From: Propionispira arboris | Lineage (GTDB): Bacteria; Bacillota; Negativicutes; Selenomonadales; Selenomonadaceae | Direction of reading: 5' to 3' | DNA: 64,000 nucleotides | Assembly (NCBI RefSeq): GCF_900109225.1 | Contig: NZ_FNZK01000003.1 | Span: 186,001-250,000 of the forward strand | Shown: one piece after another, positions 17,943-26,343 of the stretch | Layout: each line of letters opens with the position of its first letter | How positions within the stretch are numbered: position 1 is the stretch's first letter | The notes under the pieces: model-generated | What the model was told of the DNA's origin: nothing | Database searches by the model: none | The model's input: the letters and a program-made list of their open reading frames with translations, nothing else | Program-made: the position numbers and the translations under genes

Positions 17943-20354
17943 TTACATTGTATTTAGGGGATTAATATCAAGCATGATATTATTTTTTATATGCAATTTT
18001 TGCTCCACCATAAATTTTTTGACAACAGCCGGTTGATTTGTTTTTATTAAAATATTGATTCGGTATAAACCTCGCAGATTGCTTATCATAGCTGGTGCCG
18101 GACCAATAATTTGGCTGCTATTTATGTCTTTAAAAGAACTGCGAAATAACGTTACAAATTCAGTTGCCTCTGCCAAAGCTTTTTGTTCATCGGCATTTTG
18201 TACAGTCATTTTAATTAAATTGCTATAAGGCGGATAAAACAATTGTTTACGAAACACAATTTCATTTTTATAAAAAGCAAGATAATCTTGCTGCATTCCA
18301 CAATGTACCGCATAATGCTCAGGGTTATACGTTTGAATAATTACTTTACCGGGTATATCACCCCGGCCAGCACGACCAGCTGTTTGTGTAATCAAAGCAA
18401 AACAGCGCTCAGCTGAACGAAAATCTGGAACGTTGAGGCTTGAATCAGCACTGATAATCCCAACGGCTGTTACATTGGGTATATCATGCCCTTTTGCTAC
18501 CATCTGCGTCCCCAATAAAATATCATATAAACCTTGTTTAAATTGAGTTAAAATCTCAGTATGGGCAAATTTCTTCGTTGTCGTATCACGATCCATTCGA
18601 ATAATTCGCGCTGTTGGAACAAGCGTTCTTAATTCATGTTCGAGTCTTTCTGTACCTGTTCCAAAATATTTAATATAGCGGCTTCCACATTTCGGGCAAA
18701 CATCTGGAACCACATCACTGCTATCGCAATGATGACATTGCAGCTTGCCATTTTGATGATAAACGAGCGGCAGTGTACAATCTTTACAGACAATTACATG
18801 CCCGCAAGAGCGGCACATTACAAAGGTTGAAAAACCACGCCGATTCAGCATGATAATTACTTGTTCTTTTTTTGCAATCGTCTCTTCAATTAGTTTTTTC
18901 AAATCACGTGAAATAATATTTCGATTACCCTGTTTTAATTCAGCGCGCATATCAACGGTAGTTACCTGTGGCAGTGGAATATTACCAATTCGTTTCGACA
19001 GAGTCAGCATCGTATACTCTTTATTTTGTGCACGGGCAAAGGTTTCAACCGATGGCGTAGCACTGCCTAATACTAAAATGGCTTTATGTATTCTTGCCAG
19101 AGCCTGCGCTACATCACGTGTATGGTAGCGTGGCGATTCATCTTGTTTATAAGAGGCATCTTGCTCTTCATCTAATATAATCAAGCCTATATGATCAATG
19201 GGCGTAAACAAAGCGGAGCGAGCTCCAATAACAATACCGATTTCATTTTGTTTAATCCTTCGAATGGCATCATTTCGTTCACTAATTGATAAACGGCTGT
19301 GTAAAACAATGATATCTTGTTTAAAATAATACTTAAATGAGCTGACTAGCTGCCCTGTTAAAGCAATTTCCGGCACAAGTACAATAACATGCTGTCCGGC
19401 TTGGCGAACTTTATTAGCAGCTTCAATATAAACTTGTGTTTTGCCGCTGCCAGTAATTCCATATAGTAAAAAGGTTTTATTTTCTTTTTGTTCGATCGAT
19501 TTTATCAATTCGTTTACAGCTGTTTCCTGTTCTTCTGTGAGTATGACATTTTTTTTCCCTTGAGAGGCGGTATGCTCATAACTGTCACGATATATCCGTC
19601 GTTCATTTATTCGAATCAGGTTTGCTTGTACTAATGCCTGAATTGTTGTCATTGTTATTTTTTCTGCTTTTAATTCAGAAATTGGAATTGATTTTCGATT
19701 TTGAAGCAATTGCAAAAGATTTTTCTGCGCAGGTTTGCGAGAAAAATTCGTTTCACAAAAAGTACTCTGGATCAGTTCAACAATTTTTTCATAACGATTT
19801 ACGGTATTCTTTTTTACAGAATAATCTTTTAAAATGAATTTATGCTGTAAAAATAGAGCAATTATAGCATCTATATCAAATTCAGGAAAATTTTTACGCA
19901 AATCATAAAGGCTCACCGGTTGATGCAGCATAATGAAATTATAAACTTCAACATAGAAATTAACCTGCAAAATCGTTGCGTCCGGTTTTTGATCACCAAT
20001 TAAATAAACAGGTTTTATTTGAAGACCTGTTTTACCAGGCATAAACAGGCGCATAGCTTCCGCAAAAGAACAAAGATAAAAATCAGCCATCCATTTAGCA
20101 ATTTTCAACATTTTGTCAGTAAACCATGGTTCCTCATCGACAATATCAATAATTTCTTTTAACTTTAACAAGTCAGTCGTCGCATCCGCCGCACTGATAT
20201 TTACAATAAAACCCTCCACTTTACGGTTGCCAAAAGGCACAAAAACACGCCAACCAGTCTGTAGAAAAGAAAATTTGTCTGGTATGGCATAAGAATAAGC
20301 TTTTGCGATACTTTTTACAGGAATATTTACAAATATATTTGCAACTTTAATCAT
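17943..20354 (-). CDS. priA: Primosomal helicase PriA
   Basis: Superfamily 2 helicase that reloads the replisome at stalled forks. 803 residues: N-terminal 3'-end-binding and winged-helix regions (1-270), Walker A GITGSGKTQVY near 299, Walker B LDEEQ near 393, a zinc-binding insert with eight cysteines (CRSCG..CKDC..CHHC..CPKCG, about 510-560) and the C-terminal helicase lobe with GTQMVAKGHD and QTAGRAGRG. The Walker B box ends in Gln where PriA usually has His (DEEH), a mild departure. Convergence with the usual def/fmt neighbours supports the call. Confidence 0.96.
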   Translation of the reverse strand: MIKVANIFVNIPVKSIAKAYSYAIPDKFSFLQTGWRVFVPFGNRKVEGFIVNISAADATTDLLKLKEIIDIVDEEPWFTDKMLKIAKWMADFYLCSFAEAMRLFMPGKTGLQIKPVYLIGDQKPDATILQVNFYVEVYNFIMLHQPVSLYDLRKNFPEFDIDAIIALFLQHKFILKDYSVKKNTVNRYEKIVELIQSTFCETNFSRKPAQKNLLQLLQNRKSIPISELKAEKITMTTIQALVQANLIRINERRIYRDSYEHTASQGKKNVILTEEQETAVNELIKSIEQKENKTFLLYGITGSGKTQVYIEAANKVRQAGQHVIVLVPEIALTGQLVSSFKYYFKQDIIVLHSRLSISERNDAIRRIKQNEIGIVIGARSALFTPIDHIGLIILDEEQDASYKQDESPRYHTRDVAQALARIHKAILVLGSATPSVETFARAQNKEYTMLTLSKRIGNIPLPQVTTVDMRAELKQGNRNIISRDLKKLIEETIAKKEQVIIMLNRRGFSTFVMCRSCGHVIVCKDCTLPLVYHQNGKLQCHHCDSSDVVPDVCPKCGSRYIKYFGTGTERLEHELRTLVPTARIIRMDRDTTTKKFAHTEILTQFKQGLYDILLGTQMVAKGHDIPNVTAVGIISADSSLNVPDFRSAERCFALITQTAGRAGRGDIPGKVIIQTYNPEHYAVHCGMQQDYLAFYKNEIVFRKQLFYPPYSNLIKMTVQNADEQKALAEATEFVTLFRSSFKDINSSQIIGPAPAMISNLRGLYRINILIKTNQPAVVKKFMVEQKLHIKNNIMLDINPLNTM

Positions 20355-20375
20355 AATTCATCACCAAACAATCAT

Positions 20376-20404
20376 AAATAAAAGGGGCTCTGACGAGTCC
20401 CTTC
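20376..20404 (-). terminator. Rho-independent terminator after metK
   Basis: On the minus strand AAGGGACTC, a four-base loop and GAGCCCCTT (20382-20403) form a stem followed by a T-rich TTTTATTT. It lies 23 bp beyond the metK stop and separates metK from priA. Confidence 0.8.
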
Positions 20405-20426
20405 TATTTAGAAAATTATTTTAAAA

Positions 20427-21620
20427 TTATAAGCCAGCTTGTTCTTTTAACGTCGCTGCTTTATCAATATGTTCCCAAGGTAAGTCAACATCTGTACGAC
20501 CAAAATGTCCATACGCAGCCGTTTGTGCATAGATAGGACGACGTAAATCCAATGTCTTAATGATACCTGCTGGTCGCAAATCAAAATTTTTCTGGATTAA
20601 TTCAACAATTAAAGACTCTTCTACTTTTGCCGTGCCGAATGTTTCAACCATGATTGATACCGGGCGTGCTACACCAATCGCATAAGCAAGCTGTATTTCA
20701 CATTTATCGGCAAGACCGGCTGCTACAACATTTTTTGCTACATACCGTGCGGCATAAGCTGCGGAACGATCAACTTTTGTTGGATCTTTACCGGAAAAAG
20801 CTCCGCCGCCATGACGTGCCATGCCGCCATATGTATCAACGATGATTTTACGTCCGGTAAGTCCGCAATCCCCTTGTGGTCCGCCAATAACAAAGTTACC
20901 TGTCGGATTGATGAAATATTTCGTTTCATTCGTCAGTAACTCAGCCGGTACAATCGGTTTAATTACTTTTTCAAAAATATCTTTTTCGATTTGAGCTAAT
21001 GTAACATCCGGGCTATGCTGGGTTGAAATAACAATGGTGTCAATCGAAACTGGTTTTCCATCTTCATATGCCACAGTCACTTGTGTTTTACCATCTGGAC
21101 GCAGATACGGCAATTCGCCATTTTTACGAACTTCTGATAAACGACGAGCCAATTTATGTGCAAGCGCAATCGTAAGCGGCATATATTCTGGCGTTTCGTT
21201 CGTAGCATACCCAAACATCATACCTTGGTCACCGGCACCGATCGCTTCAATTTCATCCATCATAGTGCCTTCTTTTGCTTCTAAAGCTTTATCAACGCCG
21301 AGAGCAATATCTGCTGACTGCTCATCAATTGAAATCAACACCCCGCATGTATCTGCATCAAAGCCATATTTTGCTCTGGTGTAGCCGATATTACGAATTG
21401 TATTTCTGACAATTTTCGGAATATCCACATAACAATTTGTCGAAATTTCTCCGGCAACATGAACTTGCCCCGTTGTAATCAATGTTTCGCAGGCAACCCG
21501 CCCCGTTGGATCTTTTGCCAAAATTCCATCTAAAATGTTATCGGAAATTTGATCCGCGATTTTATCCGGATGACCTTCTGTTACAGATTCTGATGTAAAT
21601 AATACACGTTTTTTAGTCAT
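20427..21620 (-). CDS. metK: S-adenosylmethionine synthetase
   Basis: Makes SAM from methionine and ATP. 397 residues, full-length. Family signatures visible: [19 protein letters not shown] near the N-terminus, [12 protein letters not shown] near 118-129, [14 protein letters not shown] near 253, [19 protein letters not shown] near 274. It has its own promoter, SAM-I riboswitch and terminator, so it is a single-gene unit under feedback by its product. SAM demand in this region is high: five radical-SAM enzymes and two methyltransferases are encoded in the window. Confidence 0.98.
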   Translation of the reverse strand: MTKKRVLFTSESVTEGHPDKIADQISDNILDGILAKDPTGRVACETLITTGQVHVAGEISTNCYVDIPKIVRNTIRNIGYTRAKYGFDADTCGVLISIDEQSADIALGVDKALEAKEGTMMDEIEAIGAGDQGMMFGYATNETPEYMPLTIALAHKLARRLSEVRKNGELPYLRPDGKTQVTVAYEDGKPVSIDTIVISTQHSPDVTLAQIEKDIFEKVIKPIVPAELLTNETKYFINPTGNFVIGGPQGDCGLTGRKIIVDTYGGMARHGGGAFSGKDPTKVDRSAAYAARYVAKNVVAAGLADKCEIQLAYAIGVARPVSIMVETFGTAKVEESLIVELIQKNFDLRPAGIIKTLDLRRPIYAQTAAYGHFGRTDVDLPWEHIDKAATLKEQAGL

Positions 21621-21643
21621 ATTATACCTCCTTGTGATTGAAT

Positions 21644-21674
21644 AAAATAAAAAAACTCTCTATAAAAGAGAGTT
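21644..21674 (-). terminator. Regulated terminator of the metK SAM riboswitch
   Basis: On the minus strand AACTCTCT, a five-base loop and AGAGAGTT (21654-21674) are followed by TTTTTTTATTTT. This is the expression-platform terminator directly after the SAM-I aptamer and before the metK ribosome site; the ACTCTC arm can alternatively pair with the 3' P1 strand (GATGAGAGTG) as an antiterminator. Confidence 0.9.
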
Positions 21675-21790
21675 CTGACACTCTCATCTTATAGGCTTCG
21701 CCTACAGGATTTGGCACCGTTTTGATAAAATCAAATGGTTGCCGCAGTTTCATCGGGCCATTCCCTCCACTACTCTTGATGAGTTCCATA
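21675..21790 (-). promoter_or_regulatory. SAM-I (S-box) riboswitch upstream of metK
   Basis: The minus strand reads the S-box consensus: CTCATCAAGAGTAGTGGAGGGA, then GGCCCGATGAAACTGCGGCAACC, GGTGCCAAATCC, and a closing AAGATGAG. The P1 helix pairs CTCATC (21778-21783) with GATGAG (21684-21690). SAM binding should stabilise P1, free the terminator and stop metK transcription. Confidence 0.97.
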
Positions 21791-21805
21791 TTCAGCTATG
21801 TTTTT

Positions 21806-21834
21806 ATAATAAAAGAACTGACTAGAAAAGTCAA
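21806..21834 (-). promoter_or_regulatory. SigA promoter of metK
   Basis: Minus-strand TTGACT (21829-21834), a 17-bp spacer and TATTAT (21806-21811). Transcription would start at about 21799, just before the SAM-I aptamer. The -35 box lies 2 bp from the coaBC stop codon. Confidence 0.8.
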
Positions 21835-21835
21835 C

Positions 21836-23035
21836 TTAAATTTTGGGTAATGTTGTAATCTTATCTAAGATAATTTTTGCCAATAAATCCTTGCGAAGAA
21901 GTGGGAAATCTTCGCAGACTCCATTACGGTCAATGATTTTTACTATATTTGTGTCCGTATTAAAACCAGCATTCGGTGCGGTCACATCATTGGCAATTAT
22001 ATAATCAAGATTTTTTTTATGGAGTTTTATTTTAGCAAATTCGAGCAAATTCTGCGTTTCCGCAGCAAAGCCAACTAAAATCTGATTTTTTTGCTTTATT
22101 TGGCCGAGCTCAAATAAAATATCTGGATTTTTTTCTAAAATCAAAGTCAAAGTAGAACTGTCTTTTTTTATTTTATTTTCAGCGATAGACGATGCCCTAT
22201 AATCAGCAACAGCTGCCGCCTTTATAGTGATATCGCTGTCGATAAATTCTTTTTTTACCGCCTCACGCATTTGCATTGCTGTTTCTATTTTGATTAGACG
22301 TATGCCATCACTGGCCTTTAAAACTGACGGTCCAGAAACGAGAACGACACTTGCCCCGCGTCTTGCAGCTTCTTCGGCAAGAGCATAGCCCATCTTACCA
22401 CTGGAACGATTCCCAATATAACGAACCGGATCAATCGGTTCTCTTGTCCCAGCAGCCGTTACCAGTACTTTTTTGCCACGCAGAGATACTGTATCGCTAA
22501 AATGTTCTGCTAATACAGCTACAATGGACTCTGGCGCAGGCAAACGTCCGATACCAGATGTGCCGCATGCCAATTGACCACTGTCAGGTTGAATTAAATG
22601 ATAGTGGGCATCTTGCAACTTTTTCAGATTGGCTTGCACAATTGGATTCAGATACATGTTTGTATTCATTGCTGGTGAAAAAAACACCGGTGCCTTCGTT
22701 GCCATAAGTGTCGTCAAAAGCATATCGTCGGCAATACCATTGGCAGCTTTACCAATAATATTAGCGGTGGCAGGAGCAATCAGCATGACATCAGCTAACA
22801 TTGCCAACGCAATATGTTCAACATTCCAATTGGTTGTTTCATTCCACATACTAACCACAACAGGATTTCCGCTCATCTCACGAAATGTAAGCGGCGTAAC
22901 AAACTTTGCGGCAGCTTCTGTCATGATAACATGAACGATCGCACCAGCTTTTTTTAGTCGACTGACTATTTCCACTGCTTTATAGACGGCAATGCCGCCG
23001 CTGACACCTAAAATAATATTTTTATCCTTTAACAT
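21836..23035 (-). CDS. coaBC: Bifunctional PPC decarboxylase / PPC synthetase
   Basis: Two consecutive steps of coenzyme A synthesis: ligation of 4'-phosphopantothenate with cysteine (C-terminal CoaB) and decarboxylation (N-terminal CoaC, flavoprotein). 399 residues. CoaC features: GGIAVYKA near 10-17, the active-site His in NVEHIA near 70, PAMNTNMY near 122 and the Cys lid in CGTSGIGRLP near 157. CoaB begins at about 188 with GKKVLVTAAGTREPIDPVRYIGN. Placed after rpoZ-gmk-remA-yicC, a common order in Firmicutes. Confidence 0.97.
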   Translation of the reverse strand: MLKDKNIILGVSGGIAVYKAVEIVSRLKKAGAIVHVIMTEAAAKFVTPLTFREMSGNPVVVSMWNETTNWNVEHIALAMLADVMLIAPATANIIGKAANGIADDMLLTTLMATKAPVFFSPAMNTNMYLNPIVQANLKKLQDAHYHLIQPDSGQLACGTSGIGRLPAPESIVAVLAEHFSDTVSLRGKKVLVTAAGTREPIDPVRYIGNRSSGKMGYALAEEAARRGASVVLVSGPSVLKASDGIRLIKIETAMQMREAVKKEFIDSDITIKAAAVADYRASSIAENKIKKDSSTLTLILEKNPDILFELGQIKQKNQILVGFAAETQNLLEFAKIKLHKKNLDYIIANDVTAPNAGFNTDTNIVKIIDRNGVCEDFPLLRKDLLAKIILDKITTLPKI

Positions 23036-23056
23036 AAATAAACCACCATTTATTTA

Positions 23057-23269
23057 TTATTTAACGACTTCTTTTGTCCGTTCATATTTAATACGGTCTT
23101 CAATAATTTCTTCTAAAGCATTTGTGACATTTTTTGTTGATTTCATCGTTACTTTAAGTTCCGCACCATCTAAAAGTTGACGGGCCCGTTTTGCTGCCAA
23201 AACAACTAATGTATATTTACTATCGACTTTTTTTAACAACTCATCCATTGTTGGGTTTACCATATCCAT
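23057..23269 (-). CDS. rpoZ: RNA polymerase omega subunit
   Basis: Small subunit that supports assembly of RNA polymerase. The start was set at the ATG at 23269 because AAAGGAG lies eight bases upstream; the open frame runs further to 23359 but that part lies inside gmk. The 70-residue product has the omega core: NPTMDELLKKVDSKYTLV, then AAKRARQL, and the following alpha-helical segment with NALEEI. gmk ends four bases upstream of the start, within the ribosome site, so the two are coupled. Confidence 0.95.
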   Translation of the reverse strand: MDMVNPTMDELLKKVDSKYTLVVLAAKRARQLLDGAELKVTMKSTKNVTNALEEIIEDRIKYERTKEVVK

Positions 23270-23273
23270 ATTT

Positions 23274-23891
23274 TCATTCTCCTTTATCTTCACAGATTTG
23301 ACGAAGCAAATCTGTATTACGCAGCACATTGCATTTTTCAGCCTCAACAATAGCGGCAATTTTGTTAGCAGCTACTGTGATTTCATCATTGACCACAACA
23401 TAATTATAGTATACACCCATTCGAATCTCATCGCACGCTGCTTTTAAGCGACGGGCAATGCTTTCATCTGAATCTGTGCCTCGTCCACGAATTCTTTTTT
23501 CCAATTCAGTCATTGACGGTGGGATAATATAAATAAAAACGCCTTGCGGAAATTTTTTTTTGACATTCATAGCGCCCTGTGGATCTATTTCCAAAATGAC
23601 ATCCTGCCCATTTTTCAATACTTCCTGAACTCTGGCTAATGGTGTACCATAATAGTTTCCATACACTTCAGCCCATTCGAGCAGTTCTTCTTGTTCAATC
23701 ATACGCTCGAATTCAATTTTATCCGTAAACCAGTAATTGATACCATGTGTTTCGCCCGTACGAGGCTGCCTGGTTGTCGCTGAAATAGAATACGTAAGGG
23801 TTTTATGTTCATCCAATAATTTTTTGCAAATTGTTCCTTTACCCGTACCGGACGGTCCAGAAATTACAATTAAATTGCCTGTAAAATCCAT
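23274..23891 (-). CDS. gmk: Guanylate kinase
   Basis: Phosphorylates GMP to GDP. 205 residues. P-loop GPSGTGKGT near 12-20; GMP-binding segments STTRQPRTGE (here ATTRQPRTGE) near 38-47 and the YGNYYGT block near 80; DPQGAMNVKKKFP near 101. Four bases separate it from remA upstream. The remA-gmk-rpoZ-coaBC order is conserved in Firmicutes and links nucleotide and transcription housekeeping. Confidence 0.98.
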   Translation of the reverse strand: MDFTGNLIVISGPSGTGKGTICKKLLDEHKTLTYSISATTRQPRTGETHGINYWFTDKIEFERMIEQEELLEWAEVYGNYYGTPLARVQEVLKNGQDVILEIDPQGAMNVKKKFPQGVFIYIIPPSMTELEKRIRGRGTDSDESIARRLKAACDEIRMGVYYNYVVVNDEITVAANKIAAIVEAEKCNVLRNTDLLRQICEDKGE

Positions 23892-23895
23892 CTTT

Positions 23896-24174
23896 TTAGT
23901 CTTCCTTTAATTTCAATTCCGTATCATCGCTGTCTTTCGTAATCAAACGATGTGCTACAGTTTCCGGTTGTACAGCCGATAAGATCACATGATCGCTATC
24001 CGCGATAATAACAGCCCTGGTTCGTCTTCCATATGTTGCATCAATCAGCATGCCCCGATCACGCGCTTCTTGAATAATGCGTTTAATTGGTGCAGACTCA
24101 GGACTAACAATTGAAATAATACGATTCGCTGATACAATATTACCAAATCCGATATTAATAAGTTTAATATCCAT
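23896..24174 (-). CDS. remA: RemA/DUF370 DNA-binding regulator
   Basis: DUF370 family; in Bacillus subtilis RemA is a ring-forming DNA-binding activator of matrix and osmoprotection genes. 92 residues from the ATG at 24174, seven bases after GAGGAG; the in-frame TTG two codons earlier is badly spaced. Visible: [13 protein letters not shown] near the start, the [19 protein letters not shown] block near 40-58 and [14 protein letters not shown]. Whether it acts as a transcription factor here is inferred; the gene is always near gmk and yicC. Confidence 0.93.
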   Translation of the reverse strand: MDIKLINIGFGNIVSANRIISIVSPESAPIKRIIQEARDRGMLIDATYGRRTRAVIIADSDHVILSAVQPETVAHRLITKDSDDTELKLKED

Positions 24175-24210
24175 AGTCAAACTCCTCTCGTTCCCTACCG
24201 TTTTTATAAT

Positions 24211-25092
24211 TTATTCTACATTTTGAATCTGTTCCCGGATTTTTTCAATCTCACTTTTCATTTCGACTACAAGTTTTGCAGTCTCCATATCATTCGCTTT
24301 TGAAGCAATCGTATTCGTTTCACGATTCATTTCTTGAACAATAAAATCCAGTTTGCGACCAACCGCTGCATTGCTATCCAAAATTGTAGCTCTAAATTGT
24401 TTAAAATGACTCTTCAGTCGCACAAGTTCTTCGGTAAAATTAATTTTCTCCGAAAACAATGCACATTCTTGAATCAAGCGAGCTTCATCAATTTGAGTTT
24501 CACTTAACACATCCTGCAGCTTTTTAAGAAGTTTCTCACGGTAACAAGTAAGGATCATCGGTACCTGCTGTTCTATTTTAGCTACATTCGCTTCTAAGTC
24601 ATTTAGTCGCATGATTAAATCATCTAATAAATGCTGTCCTTCCATTATACGCATCGAAACTAATTGGTCCAATGCCTTTTGGACAGTTTCTAAAATAACG
24701 GACTCTGCTGCATCCAGATCAAATGAATCTTCATCAAGCCGTAACACATCTTGATAATTTGCTATCTCATACACATTACCCGGTGCTGGTATTTTTAGCA
24801 GACTACTGATTTCGCTTAAGGCATTATAGTAAGCGATTGCCAAATCTTTGTCAACTTTTATTTGCTTATGATGTCCCATAGCTTGCTCAAAAGAAATAAA
24901 TATATCAATTTTCCCACGCGTAAGCGAGGCCATAATCAATTTTTTGATTTTATCTTCTAAAGGATTCAAAGCTTTTGGCAAATGAATCATTATATCATTA
25001 TATCGATAATTCACGGATTTAATTTCTACATGCAGTTTATATGTTTCATTATAATATTCACTCGAACCAAATCCCGTCATACTTTTTAACAA
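24211..25092 (-). CDS. YicC/YloC-family endoribonuclease
   Basis: YicC-family protein; members have been shown to act as endoribonucleases on RNA. About 293 residues: YicC N-terminal domain (1-155) and the C-terminal DUF1732 domain ending in EMNRETNTIASKA..D and a long helix. Start set at the TTG at 25092, nine bases after AAAGGGTG, which gives the family-typical MLKSMTGFG N-terminus; an ATG four codons later (25080) has no ribosome site of its own, and the open frame to 25209 is not supported. Upstream lies a truncated copy of the 150-bp repeat. Confidence 0.92.
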   Translation of the reverse strand: MLKSMTGFGSSEYYNETYKLHVEIKSVNYRYNDIMIHLPKALNPLEDKIKKLIMASLTRGKIDIFISFEQAMGHHKQIKVDKDLAIAYYNALSEISSLLKIPAPGNVYEIANYQDVLRLDEDSFDLDAAESVILETVQKALDQLVSMRIMEGQHLLDDLIMRLNDLEANVAKIEQQVPMILTCYREKLLKKLQDVLSETQIDEARLIQECALFSEKINFTEELVRLKSHFKQFRATILDSNAAVGRKLDFIVQEMNRETNTIASKANDMETAKLVVEMKSEIEKIREQIQNVE

Positions 25093-25220
25093 AAAAGAAA
25101 ACACCCTTTCTATAATGTAAACAAGCATATAAAGAATTATATTCATCATATAGAGATGAAATCCCTTTAATTTAGACAAATTTATCTGATTTAAAGGAAA
25201 AACAGCCAATTTTAGTCTTT

Positions 25221-25282
25221 ATATATAAGTTGCATTAAATATTCTATGTGGTACTCGTCAATAAGGGGGGATAGGCAATACA
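25221..25282 (-). repeat. Truncated copy C of the ~150-bp palindromic repeat
   Basis: Shares with copies A and B (41982 and 42784) the ordered blocks ATATAAGTTGC, TTAAATATT, a variable TATGTGGTA-type segment, CGTCA and GGGG-ATAGG, then stops at the dapF stop codon. Only the gene-proximal 60 bp are present. Read on the minus strand it contains TTGACG-N16-TTTAAT. It separates dapF (ends 25283) from yicC (starts 25092). Confidence 0.7.
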
Positions 25283-26125
25283 TTATACGGAATATATGCC
25301 AGAGAATACTTTTTCAGCAGGACCTGACATATACACGGTACCCGCTTGAGTCCATTCTACAAAAAGGAGCCCTCCATCGAGTTCAATTTCTACATTTCTA
25401 TCCGTTTTGTGATTGAGCACGGCTGCCACGATCGTAGCACAAGATCCCGTTCCACACGCTAATGTAATCGCTGCCCCACGTTCCCAAACACGCATTCGAA
25501 TATGTCCGCGATCTTTTACTTCAGCAAATTCTGTATTTATTTTTTTAGGAAAATGTTCATTGATTTCAAATAAAGGACCTACTTTTTCCAAATTAATTTG
25601 TGCAATATCGTCGACAAAAACCACACAATGTGGATTGCCCATCGAAACACAGGTCATTTTATATTCCTTATCTAATATTGTAATCGGTTGTGCAATAACC
25701 TGTTCACTGCCAAAACCAGCAACAGGAATCTTATCAGCTGCTAAAATCGGCTCTCCCATGTCAACACGAATTAAATCAACGGTATTTTCTGCAGTCAAAA
25801 TAATTTCCGGTTTTATAATACCAGCGCCCGTTTCAACGGTAAATAAAGTTTTTGTCGTAAGTTTTGCTTCATAAATATAACGAGCAAAACAACGAATTCC
25901 GTTGCCGCACATTTCAGCCTCACTGCCATCCGTATTAAAAATACGCATTTTAAAATCTGCATGATCCGAAGGCATCACTAAAATCAACCCATCCGCACCA
26001 ATTCCATAATGACGATCACAAACTGTAATTGCCAAATTCGAAAAATCATCGATCTGTTCTTTAAAACAATCTACAATAACAAAATCATTGCCGCAGCCTT
26101 GCCATTTGCTAAATTTGAAATTCAT
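25283..26125 (-). CDS. dapF: Diaminopimelate epimerase
   Basis: Interconverts LL- and meso-diaminopimelate for lysine and peptidoglycan. About 280 residues. Both catalytic cysteines are visible, in EMCGNGIRC near 71-79 and LACGTGSCAT near 220-229, along with GCGNDFV at the N-terminus and MGNPHCV near 150. The ATG at 26125 was chosen because GGAGG lies eight bases upstream; two earlier in-frame starts are too close to it. Single gene, with a divergent promoter region on its 5' side. Confidence 0.97.
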   Translation of the reverse strand: MNFKFSKWQGCGNDFVIVDCFKEQIDDFSNLAITVCDRHYGIGADGLILVMPSDHADFKMRIFNTDGSEAEMCGNGIRCFARYIYEAKLTTKTLFTVETGAGIIKPEIILTAENTVDLIRVDMGEPILAADKIPVAGFGSEQVIAQPITILDKEYKMTCVSMGNPHCVVFVDDIAQINLEKVGPLFEINEHFPKKINTEFAEVKDRGHIRMRVWERGAAITLACGTGSCATIVAAVLNHKTDRNVEIELDGGLLFVEWTQAGTVYMSGPAEKVFSGIYSV

Positions 26126-26282
26126 TTTCATTGCCTCCAATGGTATCTACTTAAATCCTGGCTACATTTTAACCATATGGTATCTATTTTACTTGTTCAG
26201 ACTCAAAGATGCAATGTCTTCCCCGAAATATTGCCCTTAAAATTGATATATAGCAACTGCAATAAATTATAAATGCTTGGAT

Positions 26283-26311
26283 TTGACCATTCAAAATTGA
26301 GATGCTATACT
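26283..26311 (+). promoter_or_regulatory. SigA promoter of rqcH
   Basis: TTGACC (26283-26288), a 17-bp spacer and TATACT (26306-26311), 32 bp upstream of the rqcH ATG; GGAG follows at 26332-26335. Clear plus-strand housekeeping promoter in the 218-bp divergent gap with dapF. The same gap has a direct repeat ATGGTATCTA at 26140-26149 and 26177-26186 near dapF, meaning unknown. Confidence 0.82.
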
Positions 26312-26343
26312 AATTTGACACTAGTTAGAATGGAGTTAATATT

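Noticed and set aside
23270-23359. 30-residue N-terminal extension of RpoZ
   Set aside because: It lies inside the gmk coding region. A clear AAAGGAG points to the ATG at 23269, and omega proteins are about 70 residues.
26140-26186. Direct repeat ATGGTATCTA upstream of dapF as an operator
   Set aside because: Two 10-bp copies 37 bp apart in an AT-rich gap, not dyad-symmetric and one overlapping the ribosome site. Too little to claim regulation.
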